From contig CASDZV010000065.1 in the NCBI GenBank assembly GCA_949285905.1, positions 1 through 41,376 of the forward strand: a stretch of 41,376 bases of DNA, read 5' to 3'. Positions 23,537-31,932 of the stretch are shown here, piece after piece. The stretch's first letter is position 1, and each line of letters begins with the position of its first letter. Made by a program: the position numbers and the translations under genes. Under the pieces are notes generated by a model. It ran no database searches, was not told the origin of the DNA, and was given only the letters and a program-made list of their open reading frames with translations. Origin of the DNA: an uncultured Spirochaetales bacterium (lineage in GTDB: Bacteria; Spirochaetota; Spirochaetia; Sphaerochaetales; Sphaerochaetaceae).

Positions 23537-26410
23537 ATGGATATCACTGCAAGAATCAACGGAAGAACTGTAACACTCCATGGAAAAGAAGATGAACGGC
23601 TGAGATCTGTTCTTTACAGAGAAGGATATACAACTGTCAGGGACTCTGATGATGGAGAAGGCTTTGCCGGGTCTGATACAATCATTTTCAATGACAGGCT
23701 GCGCTATTCGAACCTGATCATGCTTTACCAGGCTGAAGGGACAGATATCCGCACGCCAGAAAGCCTGTTGGACGGAAGAGCTTTGAATGATGTGCAGCGG
23801 GCAATGATCAAAGCCGGTGTTGTCCAGAGTGCATATAATGCACCTGAGGCCGCACTTGCTCTGACATACCTCCTGGAAAAGAACCCTGATCCTTCCAAAG
23901 ACGATATCAAGAATGCATTGTCCGGTATTTTCATCAGGGATGCCGGGTATGAGCACTATTACATGGCTGTGGATATGGTCCGCGAAGAGCGGAAGAATGG
24001 ATACTCTGATATATCACCGTCGCCTTCTTTCAGGGAGAATCTGAAGTATGTCGGCAAACCCACTGGCAAGATAGACGGCGAAGCTCTCGTCGCTGGTGAG
24101 AAGCTTTTTGTAGAGGACAAAGTCCCTCCTCACACATGTGTGATGCACATCCTCCGTTCTCCGTTTGCTCATGCATTCGTCAAGAGCGTTGATATCTCCG
24201 AAGCACTCAAAGTCGAAGGGGTTGTGGATATACTGACAGCGTTCAATGTCCCTGATATTCCTTACATGCAGGCAGGACAGGGATATCCTGAACCATCTCC
24301 GTATGACAGGGTACTGATTAATAGGAAAGTCCGCCATGTCGGCGACAGAGTGGCTGCAATCATTGCAGAGAGCGCAGAGAGCGCAGAGAAAGCTGCAGCA
24401 CTCATTCACGTAGAGTATGACCCGGTTGATCCAGTTTTCACTGTTGAGGAGGCTATGGAAGATGGTGCTCCGCTTGTTCACAATGGCCTTGTCGAATATG
24501 TGTCCGGTGCTCCTGATAATCTTGATGAGTATAACAAGAGCGCGGACAGAAGAGAGGAGAAGGTCATATACCAGTTCCCTCTTCATGCAGATATACACAA
24601 GAATATCGCGGCCTCAGCGCATGGCGGTATCGGCGATATCGAGAAGGGTTTTGCTGAATCAGATGCTGTTGTGGATGAGACATATCAGACAAGTCAGGTA
24701 CAGTGTACTCCGCTGGAGCCACATGTCTGCTATGGGCATATCGAAGGTGGCAGACTGGTACTCAGCTGCTCGACTCAGGTTCCTTACCATGTCCGTAGGA
24801 TAGTCGCAAAGATCTGTGAGATTCCAGAACATAAGGTCCATGTCATTAAGGAACGTGTAGGTGGTGGATATGGATCAAAGCAGGATATCCTTGTCGAGGA
24901 TCTTGTCGGTTATGCTGTCTGGAAGACTGGCAAGCCTGTTTATTACCGCAATACGCGTGCAGAAGAGTTTTACGCAAACTCGACACGTCACCCGATGCGC
25001 GTGAGAGTGAAGATGGGTGGTAAGAAGGATGGTACAATCACTGCAATCTACATGGATGTGAGGGCGAATACAGGTCCTTATGGCAATCATTGTCTGACCG
25101 TTCCGATGAATGCATCTTCAAAGACGCTGCCGATTTTCCGTGTCGATAATATGTATTACGACCTCATCACTTATTATACGAACACCCCTCCGGCAGGTGC
25201 ATACCAGGGATATGGTGCACCGAAAGGTTATTTCGCAATCATCTCTGCAATGGGCGAGCTTGCCATGAAGCTTGGTATTGATCCGCTGGAGATGGCGAAG
25301 AAGAATATCGTGGAAGAGGGGTATATGCTCGAAATCCTCAAAGGACTGGGTGAAGGACGAGAAGGTACTGTTGTCCCTGTAGGTTCCTGTGGCTTAAAGG
25401 AAGCTCTGGAGCGTGGTGCAGAGATGATTGGATGGGGAGAGAAGGAGACATCAGCAGATCCGGAGTGGAAGATCGGTAAGGGCTTTGCAATGATACAGCA
25501 GGGTTCTGGCCTTCCTGGCCTCGACCACTCCAATGCACAGGCAAAACTTCTGACGGATGGCACAATTCTCGTGCTTTCCGGTGGCGCTGATATAGGAACG
25601 GGACTCGATACGTTGTCGGCCAAGGTCGCTGCCGAAGTTCTCAATGTGCCACTTTCAGCTGTCTCTGTCGTGTCCGGTGATACCGATTCCTGTATGTTCG
25701 ATACAGGTGCATATGCATCTTCTGGAACATATTTCTCTGGTAACGCCTCTCTCAATGCCGCAAAGGATCTGATGAAGAAGATCCTTCATGAAGCCGCGCT
25801 GCAGATGGGCGAGAAGGAGGAAAATCTCCATTCAGAGTATCCTGGTTTCATTGTTTCCTCAGATGGAAAGAAGCTTTCATACTTCGATATCTCCCATGAG
25901 GCAACATCCGGCGCTGGGCGAGGACAGCTTATCGGTACAGGCGCATTCACAACTCCTAATTTCGCAGTTCCTTATGGAGCACACTTTGCAGAGGTTGCTG
26001 TGAATACACGTACAGGTGAGATAAAAGTCCTCAAGTTCTATGCTGTGCAGGATGCTGGCACTCCGATTAATCCTGAAATTGCCCTTTGCCAGATGTATGG
26101 GGCGGCAATGAAGAGCATTGGACATACGCTTTATGAGAATATGGTCCTCGATAAAGATGGTCGCTGTATCACTGCGACATTCACAGATTATGGTGTTCCT
26201 ATGATCGGGGAAGCTCCTGATGATTTCCGCGCAGAGCTTGTGGATGTAAATGACCAGTACGGTCCATTTGGTGCTAAATCGATATCTGAGATCGCCTGCA
26301 ATGGCGCGGCTCCTGCAATTGCTATGGCGATTGCAGATGCTACTGGCGTATGGGTGCGTTCCTGGCCTATTACGGGTGAGAAGATTCTGAAGGCAATGGG
26401 GAAATTCTGA
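23537..26410 (+). CDS. xdhD: XdhD-type molybdenum hydroxylase with a cysteine-less ferredoxin domain
   Basis: A 957-residue protein, matching E. coli XdhD in length and layout. Residues about 1-160 have the fold positions of a two-cluster [2Fe-2S] domain but no cluster cysteines: DSDDGEGFAGSD, GVVQSAYNAPEA and GIFIRDAGYEHY replace the usual Cys motifs. The Mo domains follow, with ERVGGGYGSKQDI, GAYQGYGAPKGY, GGADIGTGLDTL and GPFGAKSISEIACNG (catalytic Glu). Family models call it a selenium-dependent hydroxylase or probable selenate reductase; a purine substrate is likely from context. ATG 23537 follows GAGGAGG. Its stop overlaps the flavodoxin start. Confidence 0.93.
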   Translation: MDITARINGRTVTLHGKEDERLRSVLYREGYTTVRDSDDGEGFAGSDTIIFNDRLRYSNLIMLYQAEGTDIRTPESLLDGRALNDVQRAMIKAGVVQSAYNAPEAALALTYLLEKNPDPSKDDIKNALSGIFIRDAGYEHYYMAVDMVREERKNGYSDISPSPSFRENLKYVGKPTGKIDGEALVAGEKLFVEDKVPPHTCVMHILRSPFAHAFVKSVDISEALKVEGVVDILTAFNVPDIPYMQAGQGYPEPSPYDRVLINRKVRHVGDRVAAIIAESAESAEKAAALIHVEYDPVDPVFTVEEAMEDGAPLVHNGLVEYVSGAPDNLDEYNKSADRREEKVIYQFPLHADIHKNIAASAHGGIGDIEKGFAESDAVVDETYQTSQVQCTPLEPHVCYGHIEGGRLVLSCSTQVPYHVRRIVAKICEIPEHKVHVIKERVGGGYGSKQDILVEDLVGYAVWKTGKPVYYRNTRAEEFYANSTRHPMRVRVKMGGKKDGTITAIYMDVRANTGPYGNHCLTVPMNASSKTLPIFRVDNMYYDLITYYTNTPPAGAYQGYGAPKGYFAIISAMGELAMKLGIDPLEMAKKNIVEEGYMLEILKGLGEGREGTVVPVGSCGLKEALERGAEMIGWGEKETSADPEWKIGKGFAMIQQGSGLPGLDHSNAQAKLLTDGTILVLSGGADIGTGLDTLSAKVAAEVLNVPLSAVSVVSGDTDSCMFDTGAYASSGTYFSGNASLNAAKDLMKKILHEAALQMGEKEENLHSEYPGFIVSSDGKKLSYFDISHEATSGAGRGQLIGTGAFTTPNFAVPYGAHFAEVAVNTRTGEIKVLKFYAVQDAGTPINPEIALCQMYGAAMKSIGHTLYENMVLDKDGRCITATFTDYGVPMIGEAPDDFRAELVDVNDQYGPFGAKSISEIACNGAAPAIAMAIADATGVWVRSWPITGEKILKAMGKF

Positions 26411-26943
26411 TGGGAAGAACGGCTGTTCTTTTCAGATCAAGGTATGGCGCTTCGAAACAGTATGCGCTGATGCTTGGCAGAAAGCTGAATGCTGAGGTTG
26501 TTGAGAATGAAGGTCTCACGCCTCAGCTCCTCTCATCATTCGATACTCTCATTCTTGTCGGAGGTGTCTACAGTGGCAAAATTGCAGGCATCGAGCTTTT
26601 TGCGAAGTACAGAAACGACTTCTCAGATAAGTCGCTATTTGTTTTTGCAGTCGGTATTTCACCTGATTCACCTGAGAATACAGAGCTGCTGAGAAAGCAC
26701 AATCTCCGTGGCGCTCTGGAAGCTGTTCCACTTTTCTATGGAAGAGGTTCTTTTGATGAGAGCGTCCTGTCATTCATTGACAGAAATGTCGTGACATTAG
26801 CCAGGAAGGCAGCAGCCAAAGCAAAACCTGAGAAGCGTTCCCCTCTCGAGAAAGCCTTCGTAGAACCTGAGAAGAAAATACAGTGGGTTGATGAGAGCTA
26901 TCTTGAACCTCTTTGCAAGCTGCTTGATAGCAACTCCTGGTGA
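26410..26943 (+). CDS. Flavodoxin-domain protein
   Basis: A 177-residue protein with an N-terminal flavodoxin fold: phosphate-binding loop RSRYGASKQYA, then DTLILVGGVYSGKIAG and LFVFAVGISPDSPEN. It resembles the flavodoxin_5/HemG-like group. A basic C-terminal tail (KKAAAKAKPEKRSPLEK region) extends beyond the domain. It starts directly at the xdhD stop, the last gene of the hydroxylase operon, so it may carry electrons for XdhD, whose own Fe-S clusters are missing. That role is inferred from position only. Confidence 0.82.
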   Translation: MGRTAVLFRSRYGASKQYALMLGRKLNAEVVENEGLTPQLLSSFDTLILVGGVYSGKIAGIELFAKYRNDFSDKSLFVFAVGISPDSPENTELLRKHNLRGALEAVPLFYGRGSFDESVLSFIDRNVVTLARKAAAKAKPEKRSPLEKAFVEPEKKIQWVDESYLEPLCKLLDSNSW

Positions 26944-26985
26944 TCTTCTTGTGTGTCCCGATAAAGCAGATTACGAATTATATGC

Positions 26986-27912
26986 TTAGCTGATTGTCCG
27001 GAAGAGGAGAATTTCCTTACCTCCACAGACCATGCCTATGTCTCCGTTATTTGTGAGATCATATTCTTTTATCAGCAGACTTCCTTTCAGATTCAGCGCT
27101 TCTTCTATGGCTTCTTTTTCAATGGCGCCTCCTCCTATGGTCCCATAAATCCTTTCTTTTGTCACAAACATTGTAGATCCTACAGCGCGTGGAGCAGATC
27201 CTGTCTTCCGTATGATGCGGACTTCTGTTCCTTCTGCTGTCGTCATTGCTTTCAGTGTGTCGATATCGGCGACGGAAAAGTGCTTCTCGCTTCTGAAGCA
27301 TGAGATAATCTCAGCCATGATTGAAATAGCTATTTCCTCAGGCGTTTCCGCTCCGATGCTTAATCCTATTGGTGTATGAACAGTGCTGATTCTCTCCGCA
27401 GAGAAACCTTCTTCTGCCATCTTCTCAAGCGCTTTTTCACTCTTTGTCTTTGAGCCAATCATGCCGAGATAGGAATATGAATGTTTTAAACAGTATCTAA
27501 GGCAGTCTGTATCATAAGAGTGTCCGTGCGTGAAGATGATATATGCTGGAGAGATTGCATCGTATTCTCTAGTGAGCAATTCACTAAAAGGAGCAACAAT
27601 ACATAACGCGTGCGGAAAACGTTCTTTTGTAAGGAGTTCCGGCCTATCATCGAGAACAGTTATTCTCATCTTCTGAAGCATCGCAAGATCATATAATGCT
27701 TTGCCCACATGTCCAGCGCCGAAAAGGATAAGATGGGGTTCTGCTTTGACAGTCTCGACCAAATCCGCTTCAGAGTAATCGGTGTTCATGTCGGTTGAAG
27801 CAATAAGCTTGCCGTCATGGAATATTGCTTCGCTTCCAGTTCCTGTTACAGTTCTCCGTTCAATGCTTCCCTTCGTGAGAGCTTCAAGGAATGCTCTATA
27901 GTATTCATTCAT
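26986..27912 (-). CDS. XdhC/CoxI-family maturation factor with reversed domain order
   Basis: A 308-residue member of the XdhC family, which handles the sulfurated or selenated Mo cofactor for hydroxylases. The Rossmann domain comes first (HLILFGAGHVGKALYDLA, FTHGHSYDTDCL, YLGMIGSKTKSEKAL, IGLSIGAETPEEIAISIMAEI). The CoxI segment follows (IRKTGSAPRAVGSTMFV, YGTIGGGAIEKEAIEEA, GMVCGGKEILLF). In the XdhC proteins I know, the CoxI segment is N-terminal. The GMVCGG cysteine is the expected cofactor-linked residue. It overlaps the desulfurase gene by 8 bases in the same minus-strand operon. Confidence 0.88.
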   Translation of the reverse strand: MNEYYRAFLEALTKGSIERRTVTGTGSEAIFHDGKLIASTDMNTDYSEADLVETVKAEPHLILFGAGHVGKALYDLAMLQKMRITVLDDRPELLTKERFPHALCIVAPFSELLTREYDAISPAYIIFTHGHSYDTDCLRYCLKHSYSYLGMIGSKTKSEKALEKMAEEGFSAERISTVHTPIGLSIGAETPEEIAISIMAEIISCFRSEKHFSVADIDTLKAMTTAEGTEVRIIRKTGSAPRAVGSTMFVTKERIYGTIGGGAIEKEAIEEALNLKGSLLIKEYDLTNNGDIGMVCGGKEILLFRTIS

Positions 27913-29044
27913 CCAGAATCTCCTTCAGCGTCTTAATTGTTACCTCTATATCCTCTTCTGCAGTGAATGGCCCAGGTGAGAATCTGAGTGTTCCTGATGG
28001 AAATGTTCCTATTGTTTTGTGTGCAGATGGCGAGCAGTGCAGGCCAACCCGTGTCTCGATATTGCTTCGTTCCAAAAGCAGAGCTGCAATCTCTGCCTCA
28101 TCCCGCCCTTTTACTGTGATGGAAATCACATTGTTCCTTGGCTTTTCCAGTCCCGGGCCCCTGATCTCTACATCTTTGATGCTTGTCAGGCCTTCGTAGA
28201 GAAGCTCTGTCATACGGCGCTCTTTTGCTCTGATCTCATCCAGATGCTTGAGTGTGTATCGCATTGCTTCTTCCAGGCCTGCAAGTCCTGGCATATTCTC
28301 TGTTCCCGGAGAGAGCCGTTCTGGTAGTGTGCGTGGAAGTTCCTCTCTGTCGCTTTCACTGCCTGTTCCACCTGCAATCAATGGATTTATCGCTTCTGCT
28401 GTGTCGCGCCGGAGTATCATTCCTCCTGTGCCTTCCGGCCCAAGAAATCCCTTGTGTCCGGTGAAGCCAAGTGCTGCTATTCCAAGCTCTGACATGTCGA
28501 TGTCCACAGAAGGCGCTGCCTGTGCCGTGTCTACAATGAAAAGAATGCTGTGCTTTTTGGCGAAGTCTGCGACAGGTGCAAGGTCCTGGATTGCTCCTGA
28601 AACATTTCCGGATACATTGATGATGATTCCTTTAGTATTGCTCTGAAGAATATCCTCAAGTCCTGAATAGTCATTGAAGCCTTCCCTGTCAGCGTTCAGG
28701 CGCGAGTATTCAATTCCGCATTGATTGATTGGTCTCATGACAGCATTATGTTCGTTTGATGATACGATAATGTGATCGCCTTTGCAGAAAAGCCCCTTGA
28801 TGATCCAGTTCATTGATTCCGTGATGCTGCGTGTAAATGCTATACACTCCTGATGCGGATAATTAAAGAGCTTTGCTAACATGGTTCGCAAAGAAAGTAG
28901 AATATCGAAGCTGTCTTCTGCCAATGAACTCTCTGTGCGGTATAGACTGACGCACCTTTCATCGATATATCTTCTGATCGCATCTCCTGTACCTGGTGCC
29001 TTCGGGAATGCTGTTGCCGCATTATCGAGATAGATTCTTCTCAT
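27905..29044 (-). CDS. Class V aminotransferase, cysteine desulfurase family
   Basis: A 379-residue PLP enzyme of the SufS-like group associated with selenium-dependent molybdenum hydroxylases (the EF2568-type family). It has IYLDNAATAFPK at the N-terminus, the PLP lysine in FTGHKGFLGPEGTGG and the active-site Cys in RVGLHCSPSAH. It would mobilise sulfur or selenium from cysteine or selenocysteine for the Mo cofactor or for SelD. It is first in a two-gene minus-strand operon with the XdhC-family factor and is divergent from yedE across a 60-base gap with an inverted repeat. Confidence 0.92.
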   Translation of the reverse strand: MRRIYLDNAATAFPKAPGTGDAIRRYIDERCVSLYRTESSLAEDSFDILLSLRTMLAKLFNYPHQECIAFTRSITESMNWIIKGLFCKGDHIIVSSNEHNAVMRPINQCGIEYSRLNADREGFNDYSGLEDILQSNTKGIIINVSGNVSGAIQDLAPVADFAKKHSILFIVDTAQAAPSVDIDMSELGIAALGFTGHKGFLGPEGTGGMILRRDTAEAINPLIAGGTGSESDREELPRTLPERLSPGTENMPGLAGLEEAMRYTLKHLDEIRAKERRMTELLYEGLTSIKDVEIRGPGLEKPRNNVISITVKGRDEAEIAALLLERSNIETRVGLHCSPSAHKTIGTFPSGTLRFSPGPFTAEEDIEVTIKTLKEILDE

Positions 29045-29066
29045 AACCGGAATTGTAACACATGGT

Positions 29067-29090
29067 CATTGTATTTTGAATTATACAATG
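29067..29090. promoter_or_regulatory. Perfect 8-bp inverted repeat between the desulfurase and yedE
   Basis: CATTGTAT (29067-29074), 8 bases, ATACAATG (29083-29090). A further CATTGTAT occurs at 29099-29106, overlapping the yedE start codon. The position between two divergent selenium genes suggests an operator controlling both. It shares the outer CATT/AATG ends and the 8-base centre with the repeat before xdhA (19329-19354). Confidence 0.5.
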
Positions 29091-29104
29091 GTAATCTTCA
29101 TTGT

Positions 29105-30169
29105 ATGAAAGTTGCTGAAAAAGGAAAACTTGCAATTACCGGTGTGATTATAGGTGTTTCTGCTATCGTTCTTACTTTCTTGGGGAATCCTGGTAACATG
29201 GGATTCTGCATTGCGTGTTTCCTTCGCGATACAGCAGGAGCTCTCCATTTGCACACAGCTGAGATAGTAGAATATGTAAGGCCGGAGATTATCGGGATAA
29301 TCCTGGGCTCGTTTGCGCTCAGTGTGATCACTGGTGATTTCCGCCCGCGCGGCGGCTCTTCGCCGATGCTCAGGTTTATTATCGGGTTCATCGTCATGCT
29401 TGGCGCTCTGATATTTCTTGGCTGTCCTCTTAGAATGGTAATAAGACTCGGAGGCGGAGACCTTAATGCACTTGTCGCGTTATTTGGATTCATAGCTGGA
29501 ATAGGAGTTGGCTGTATCTTTCTCGGTAATGGCTTCTCGCTGGGCCGAGCGGAGAAGGAAAGCGCTCTGGAAGGTGCTTCGTTGCCATTCCTTACAATTG
29601 TCCTTTTTGTGCTTTTCCTCGCTTTCCCTTCATTGTTCCTCTTCTCCAAAACAGGCCCCGGATCAATGCATGCCCCGGTTGCTGCAGCACTTCTTGCAGG
29701 ACTTGTCGTTGGCGCATTTTCCGAGCGTACAAGACTTTGCATGGCAGGAGGAATCAGGGATATATTCCTCATCAAGGATTTCACGCTCATTACAGGCTTT
29801 GCTGCTATCTTCATCGCCGTTTTGATAGGAAACCTTATTAATGGCAGTTTCCATCTTGGCTTCTCCGGACAGCCAGTGTCCCATCCGATGCACATCTGGA
29901 ACTTTCTTGGCATGTTCACAGTAGGGCTTGGATCTGTGATGCTTGGCGGCTGTCCGCTTCGTCAGCTCATTCTCGCAGGAGAAGGCTCGACAGACAGCGC
30001 GGTTGCTGTTCTTGGCATGATTGCAGGCTCTGCGTTCGCTCACAACTTCTCGCTTGCGTCCAGTGCCAATACAGGGCCGGGTATTAATGGTAAAATTGCT
30101 ATAGTTGCCTCAATTATCATACTTCTTGCGATTGCAGGCGTTGTCACATTCAGAAGGAGAAAAGCATGA
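29105..30169 (+). CDS. yedE: YedE family putative selenium transporter
   Basis: An integral membrane protein of 354 residues with about 9-10 hydrophobic segments. It contains NPGNMGFCIACFLRD near the N-terminus and the twice-repeated GCPLR motif (LGCPLRMVIRLGGGD and GGCPLRQLILAGEGS), with its conserved cysteines, typical of YeeE/YedE transporters; this subtype is tied to selenium genes. I prefer ATG 29105 (MKVAEKGKLAITG) over an upstream codon because it gives the family N-terminus, although no strong ribosome binding site is seen. The stop overlaps yedF (ATGA). Confidence 0.9.
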   Translation: MKVAEKGKLAITGVIIGVSAIVLTFLGNPGNMGFCIACFLRDTAGALHLHTAEIVEYVRPEIIGIILGSFALSVITGDFRPRGGSSPMLRFIIGFIVMLGALIFLGCPLRMVIRLGGGDLNALVALFGFIAGIGVGCIFLGNGFSLGRAEKESALEGASLPFLTIVLFVLFLAFPSLFLFSKTGPGSMHAPVAAALLAGLVVGAFSERTRLCMAGGIRDIFLIKDFTLITGFAAIFIAVLIGNLINGSFHLGFSGQPVSHPMHIWNFLGMFTVGLGSVMLGGCPLRQLILAGEGSTDSAVAVLGMIAGSAFAHNFSLASSANTGPGINGKIAIVASIIILLAIAGVVTFRRRKA

Positions 30170-30372
30170 GAGAACTTGATACGTCGGGCTACAGTTGCCC
30201 TGAGCCGGTCATAATGACGAAAAAAGCGCTTAAGGACAGTCCGGATGGATTGTCTGTCATTGTGGACAACAGAGCTTCTAAGGAGAATGTAACACGTTAT
30301 GCAACAGCACTAGGGTACAGTATCCGTGCAGAAGAAGGCGATGGCAATTGGAAACTGATAATATCAAAGTAG
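30166..30372 (+). CDS. yedF: YedF-type TusA-domain selenium carrier (single domain)
   Basis: A 68-residue TusA fold protein, MRELDTSGYSCPEPVIMTKKAL, with the CPxP active-site cysteine that carries sulfur or selenium as a persulfide-like species. Full-length YedF proteins of selenium loci are about three times longer, with a C-terminal DsrE-like domain; only the TusA part exists here. It is translationally coupled to yedE upstream and overlaps the DUF3343 gene by 25 bases downstream. It probably delivers selenium toward SelD. Confidence 0.87.
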   Translation: MRELDTSGYSCPEPVIMTKKALKDSPDGLSVIVDNRASKENVTRYATALGYSIRAEEGDGNWKLIISK

Positions 30373-30581
30373 CGACTTTCCAATGTCATTATGGAGCGAT
30401 AATCTTCAAGAAGAGAATGGGCGGGGAGGCTTCTCTTAGACCAGTCCCTCGCGCTATCTCATCATCTTGCGGTACTGCGGTTTTCTTCATGTCTCCCTTT
30501 GATCCCAGTACAGCTGATGAGTATCTGGAAGCCGTCTATGAGAAGAGAGGGAATGAATGGAGTGCGATATGGAAGAGGTGA
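30348..30581 (+). CDS. DUF3343 small putative selenium/sulfur carrier
   Basis: A 77-residue protein with the DUF3343 signature RPVPRAISSSCGTAVFF, whose conserved cysteine is thought to carry sulfur or selenium. It lies between yedF and selD and overlaps both (25 bases each), so all are translated from one message. The N-terminal part METDNIKVATFQCHYGAII fits the domain's first strand and helix. Confidence 0.8.
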   Translation: METDNIKVATFQCHYGAIIFKKRMGGEASLRPVPRAISSSCGTAVFFMSPFDPSTADEYLEAVYEKRGNEWSAIWKR

Positions 30582-31582
30582 GGCTGACACAGCTTGTCAG
30601 AAGTTCCGGCTGCAATGCGAAGCTTCCGCCAGGAGATCTGCATAAAGCATTGGATAATCTTGCCCAGAAGAGAAGAGATGCACTGATTGAAGGCTTTGAA
30701 AGTTCTGATGACGCTCTTGTCTATGATTTAGGCGATGGCCGTGTTCTCATAGAGACTGTCGACTTTTTCCCTCCGATGGTCGATGACCCTGAGATTTTCG
30801 GAGAGATAGCTGCCGCCAATGCTATTTCAGATATCTACGCGATGGGGGGAGAGCCAGAGATTGCGATGAGTCTGATGTGCTTCCCATCCTGCCTGGACAT
30901 CTCCGTGATGCGGAGAATCATGGAAGGCGCTATAAGAAAGACAGAAGAGGCAGGTGTCATCATCGCTGGTGGGCATACGTTATCTGACAGGGAACCTAAG
31001 TTCGGACTTGCAGTCACAGGCTTTGCAGATAAAGCAAGTGTCTGGACAAATTACGGAGCAAGGGAAGGGGATGCAATTGTTCTCACAAAAAAGCTCGGGG
31101 TAGGGCTGCTGATGACTCAGCATAAAGCCGGAGAGACAGATGCTGCTTCTGCTATCTTGCAGATGAGAATGCTGAATAAGGAAGCCAAAGAAGCTGCACG
31201 TGGGCTTAAAGTACATGCAGCTACAGATGTCACAGGCTTTTCTCTGATGGGGCATTCATATGAAGTCGCATCGGCATCGGGCGTTACGATAAGGATACAT
31301 TTCGATTCACTCGAATTTCTGGAGGGGGCGGGGGAGGCTGCCCGCTTCGGTTTTGTTCCAGAAGGCCGGTACACGAATGAGGATTATCTTGGGCCGAATA
31401 TCCAGATTCCGCCCTCTTTTCCTCTCCAGTTCCGCGACATGCTCTTCTCTCCAGAGACATCGGGCGGGCTGCTGCTTTTCATGCCTCCTGATGATGCTGC
31501 AGAATATATCAGACGATATAACAGGGCGTTTGCAATAGGTGAAGTCACCGGGAAAGACGATAAGCCGGTGATTATCATATGA
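30557..31582 (+). CDS. selD: Selenide, water dikinase
   Basis: SelD makes selenophosphate from selenide and ATP. The protein (341 residues from ATG 30557; a second ATG at 30569 is possible) has RLTQLVRSSGCNAKLPPGDL, with the catalytic Cys and the Lys three residues later. It is thus a cysteine form needing no selenocysteine. Also visible are ETVDFFPPMVDDPEIFGEIAA, ANAISDIYAMGG and AATDVTGFSLMGH. With no selA, selB or selC in the window, it probably serves the labile selenium of the Mo hydroxylases, the orphan SelD situation. It overlaps DUF3343. Confidence 0.95.
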   Translation: MECDMEEVRLTQLVRSSGCNAKLPPGDLHKALDNLAQKRRDALIEGFESSDDALVYDLGDGRVLIETVDFFPPMVDDPEIFGEIAAANAISDIYAMGGEPEIAMSLMCFPSCLDISVMRRIMEGAIRKTEEAGVIIAGGHTLSDREPKFGLAVTGFADKASVWTNYGAREGDAIVLTKKLGVGLLMTQHKAGETDAASAILQMRMLNKEAKEAARGLKVHAATDVTGFSLMGHSYEVASASGVTIRIHFDSLEFLEGAGEAARFGFVPEGRYTNEDYLGPNIQIPPSFPLQFRDMLFSPETSGGLLLFMPPDDAAEYIRRYNRAFAIGEVTGKDDKPVIII

Positions 31583-31634
31583 AATTTCTTCTTTTTTTCC
31601 ATAACCTCCAATACAATCTGTCTAAGGAGAGCTT

Positions 31635-31877
31635 ATGGCAGATAACATAATGGATGCGTTTCTCCTGATGGTGGATGAGAATCCTGAGATCAGGGAGGAG
31701 CTGGACAGGAGGATCAGGGATTATCCTGGAGATCCGTCAGAGATAACGGGCAAAGTACTCGTCCCGTATGCTGTAGAGCTCGGATATGACATGACAGAAG
31801 CTGATGTAGAGTATTACAATGGTCATGAGAGTGATGGGTCAGAGGTCCCTTCATTTCTTCTGGAGAAGGATGAGTGA
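31635..31877 (+). CDS. Nif11-like small acidic protein
   Basis: An 80-residue acidic protein: FLLMVDENPEIREELDRRI, then a linker, then PYAVELGYDMTEADVEYYNG. This pattern (an F-L-x-x-V-x-x-[D/E]-x-E-[I/L] start and a late A-x-x-x-G-[Y/F]-x-x-[T/S] segment) resembles the Nif11 domain of nitrogen-fixation proteins and RiPP leader peptides. No C-terminal Gly-Gly core or modifying enzyme is seen, so it is not obviously a RiPP precursor. CTAAGGAGAG gives a strong ribosome binding site. It lies 52 bases after selD and may be co-transcribed. Confidence 0.7.
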   Translation: MADNIMDAFLLMVDENPEIREELDRRIRDYPGDPSEITGKVLVPYAVELGYDMTEADVEYYNGHESDGSEVPSFLLEKDE

Positions 31878-31932
31878 TTGCTCCGCATGATATTATGCTG
31901 ATTCCTGTTTCTGATTATGTCGATTAACAGGC

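Noticed and set aside
30557..31582. SelD as a selenocysteine protein
   Set aside because: The catalytic position is an ordinary Cys codon (GCNAK) and no in-frame TGA or SECIS-type hairpin follows.
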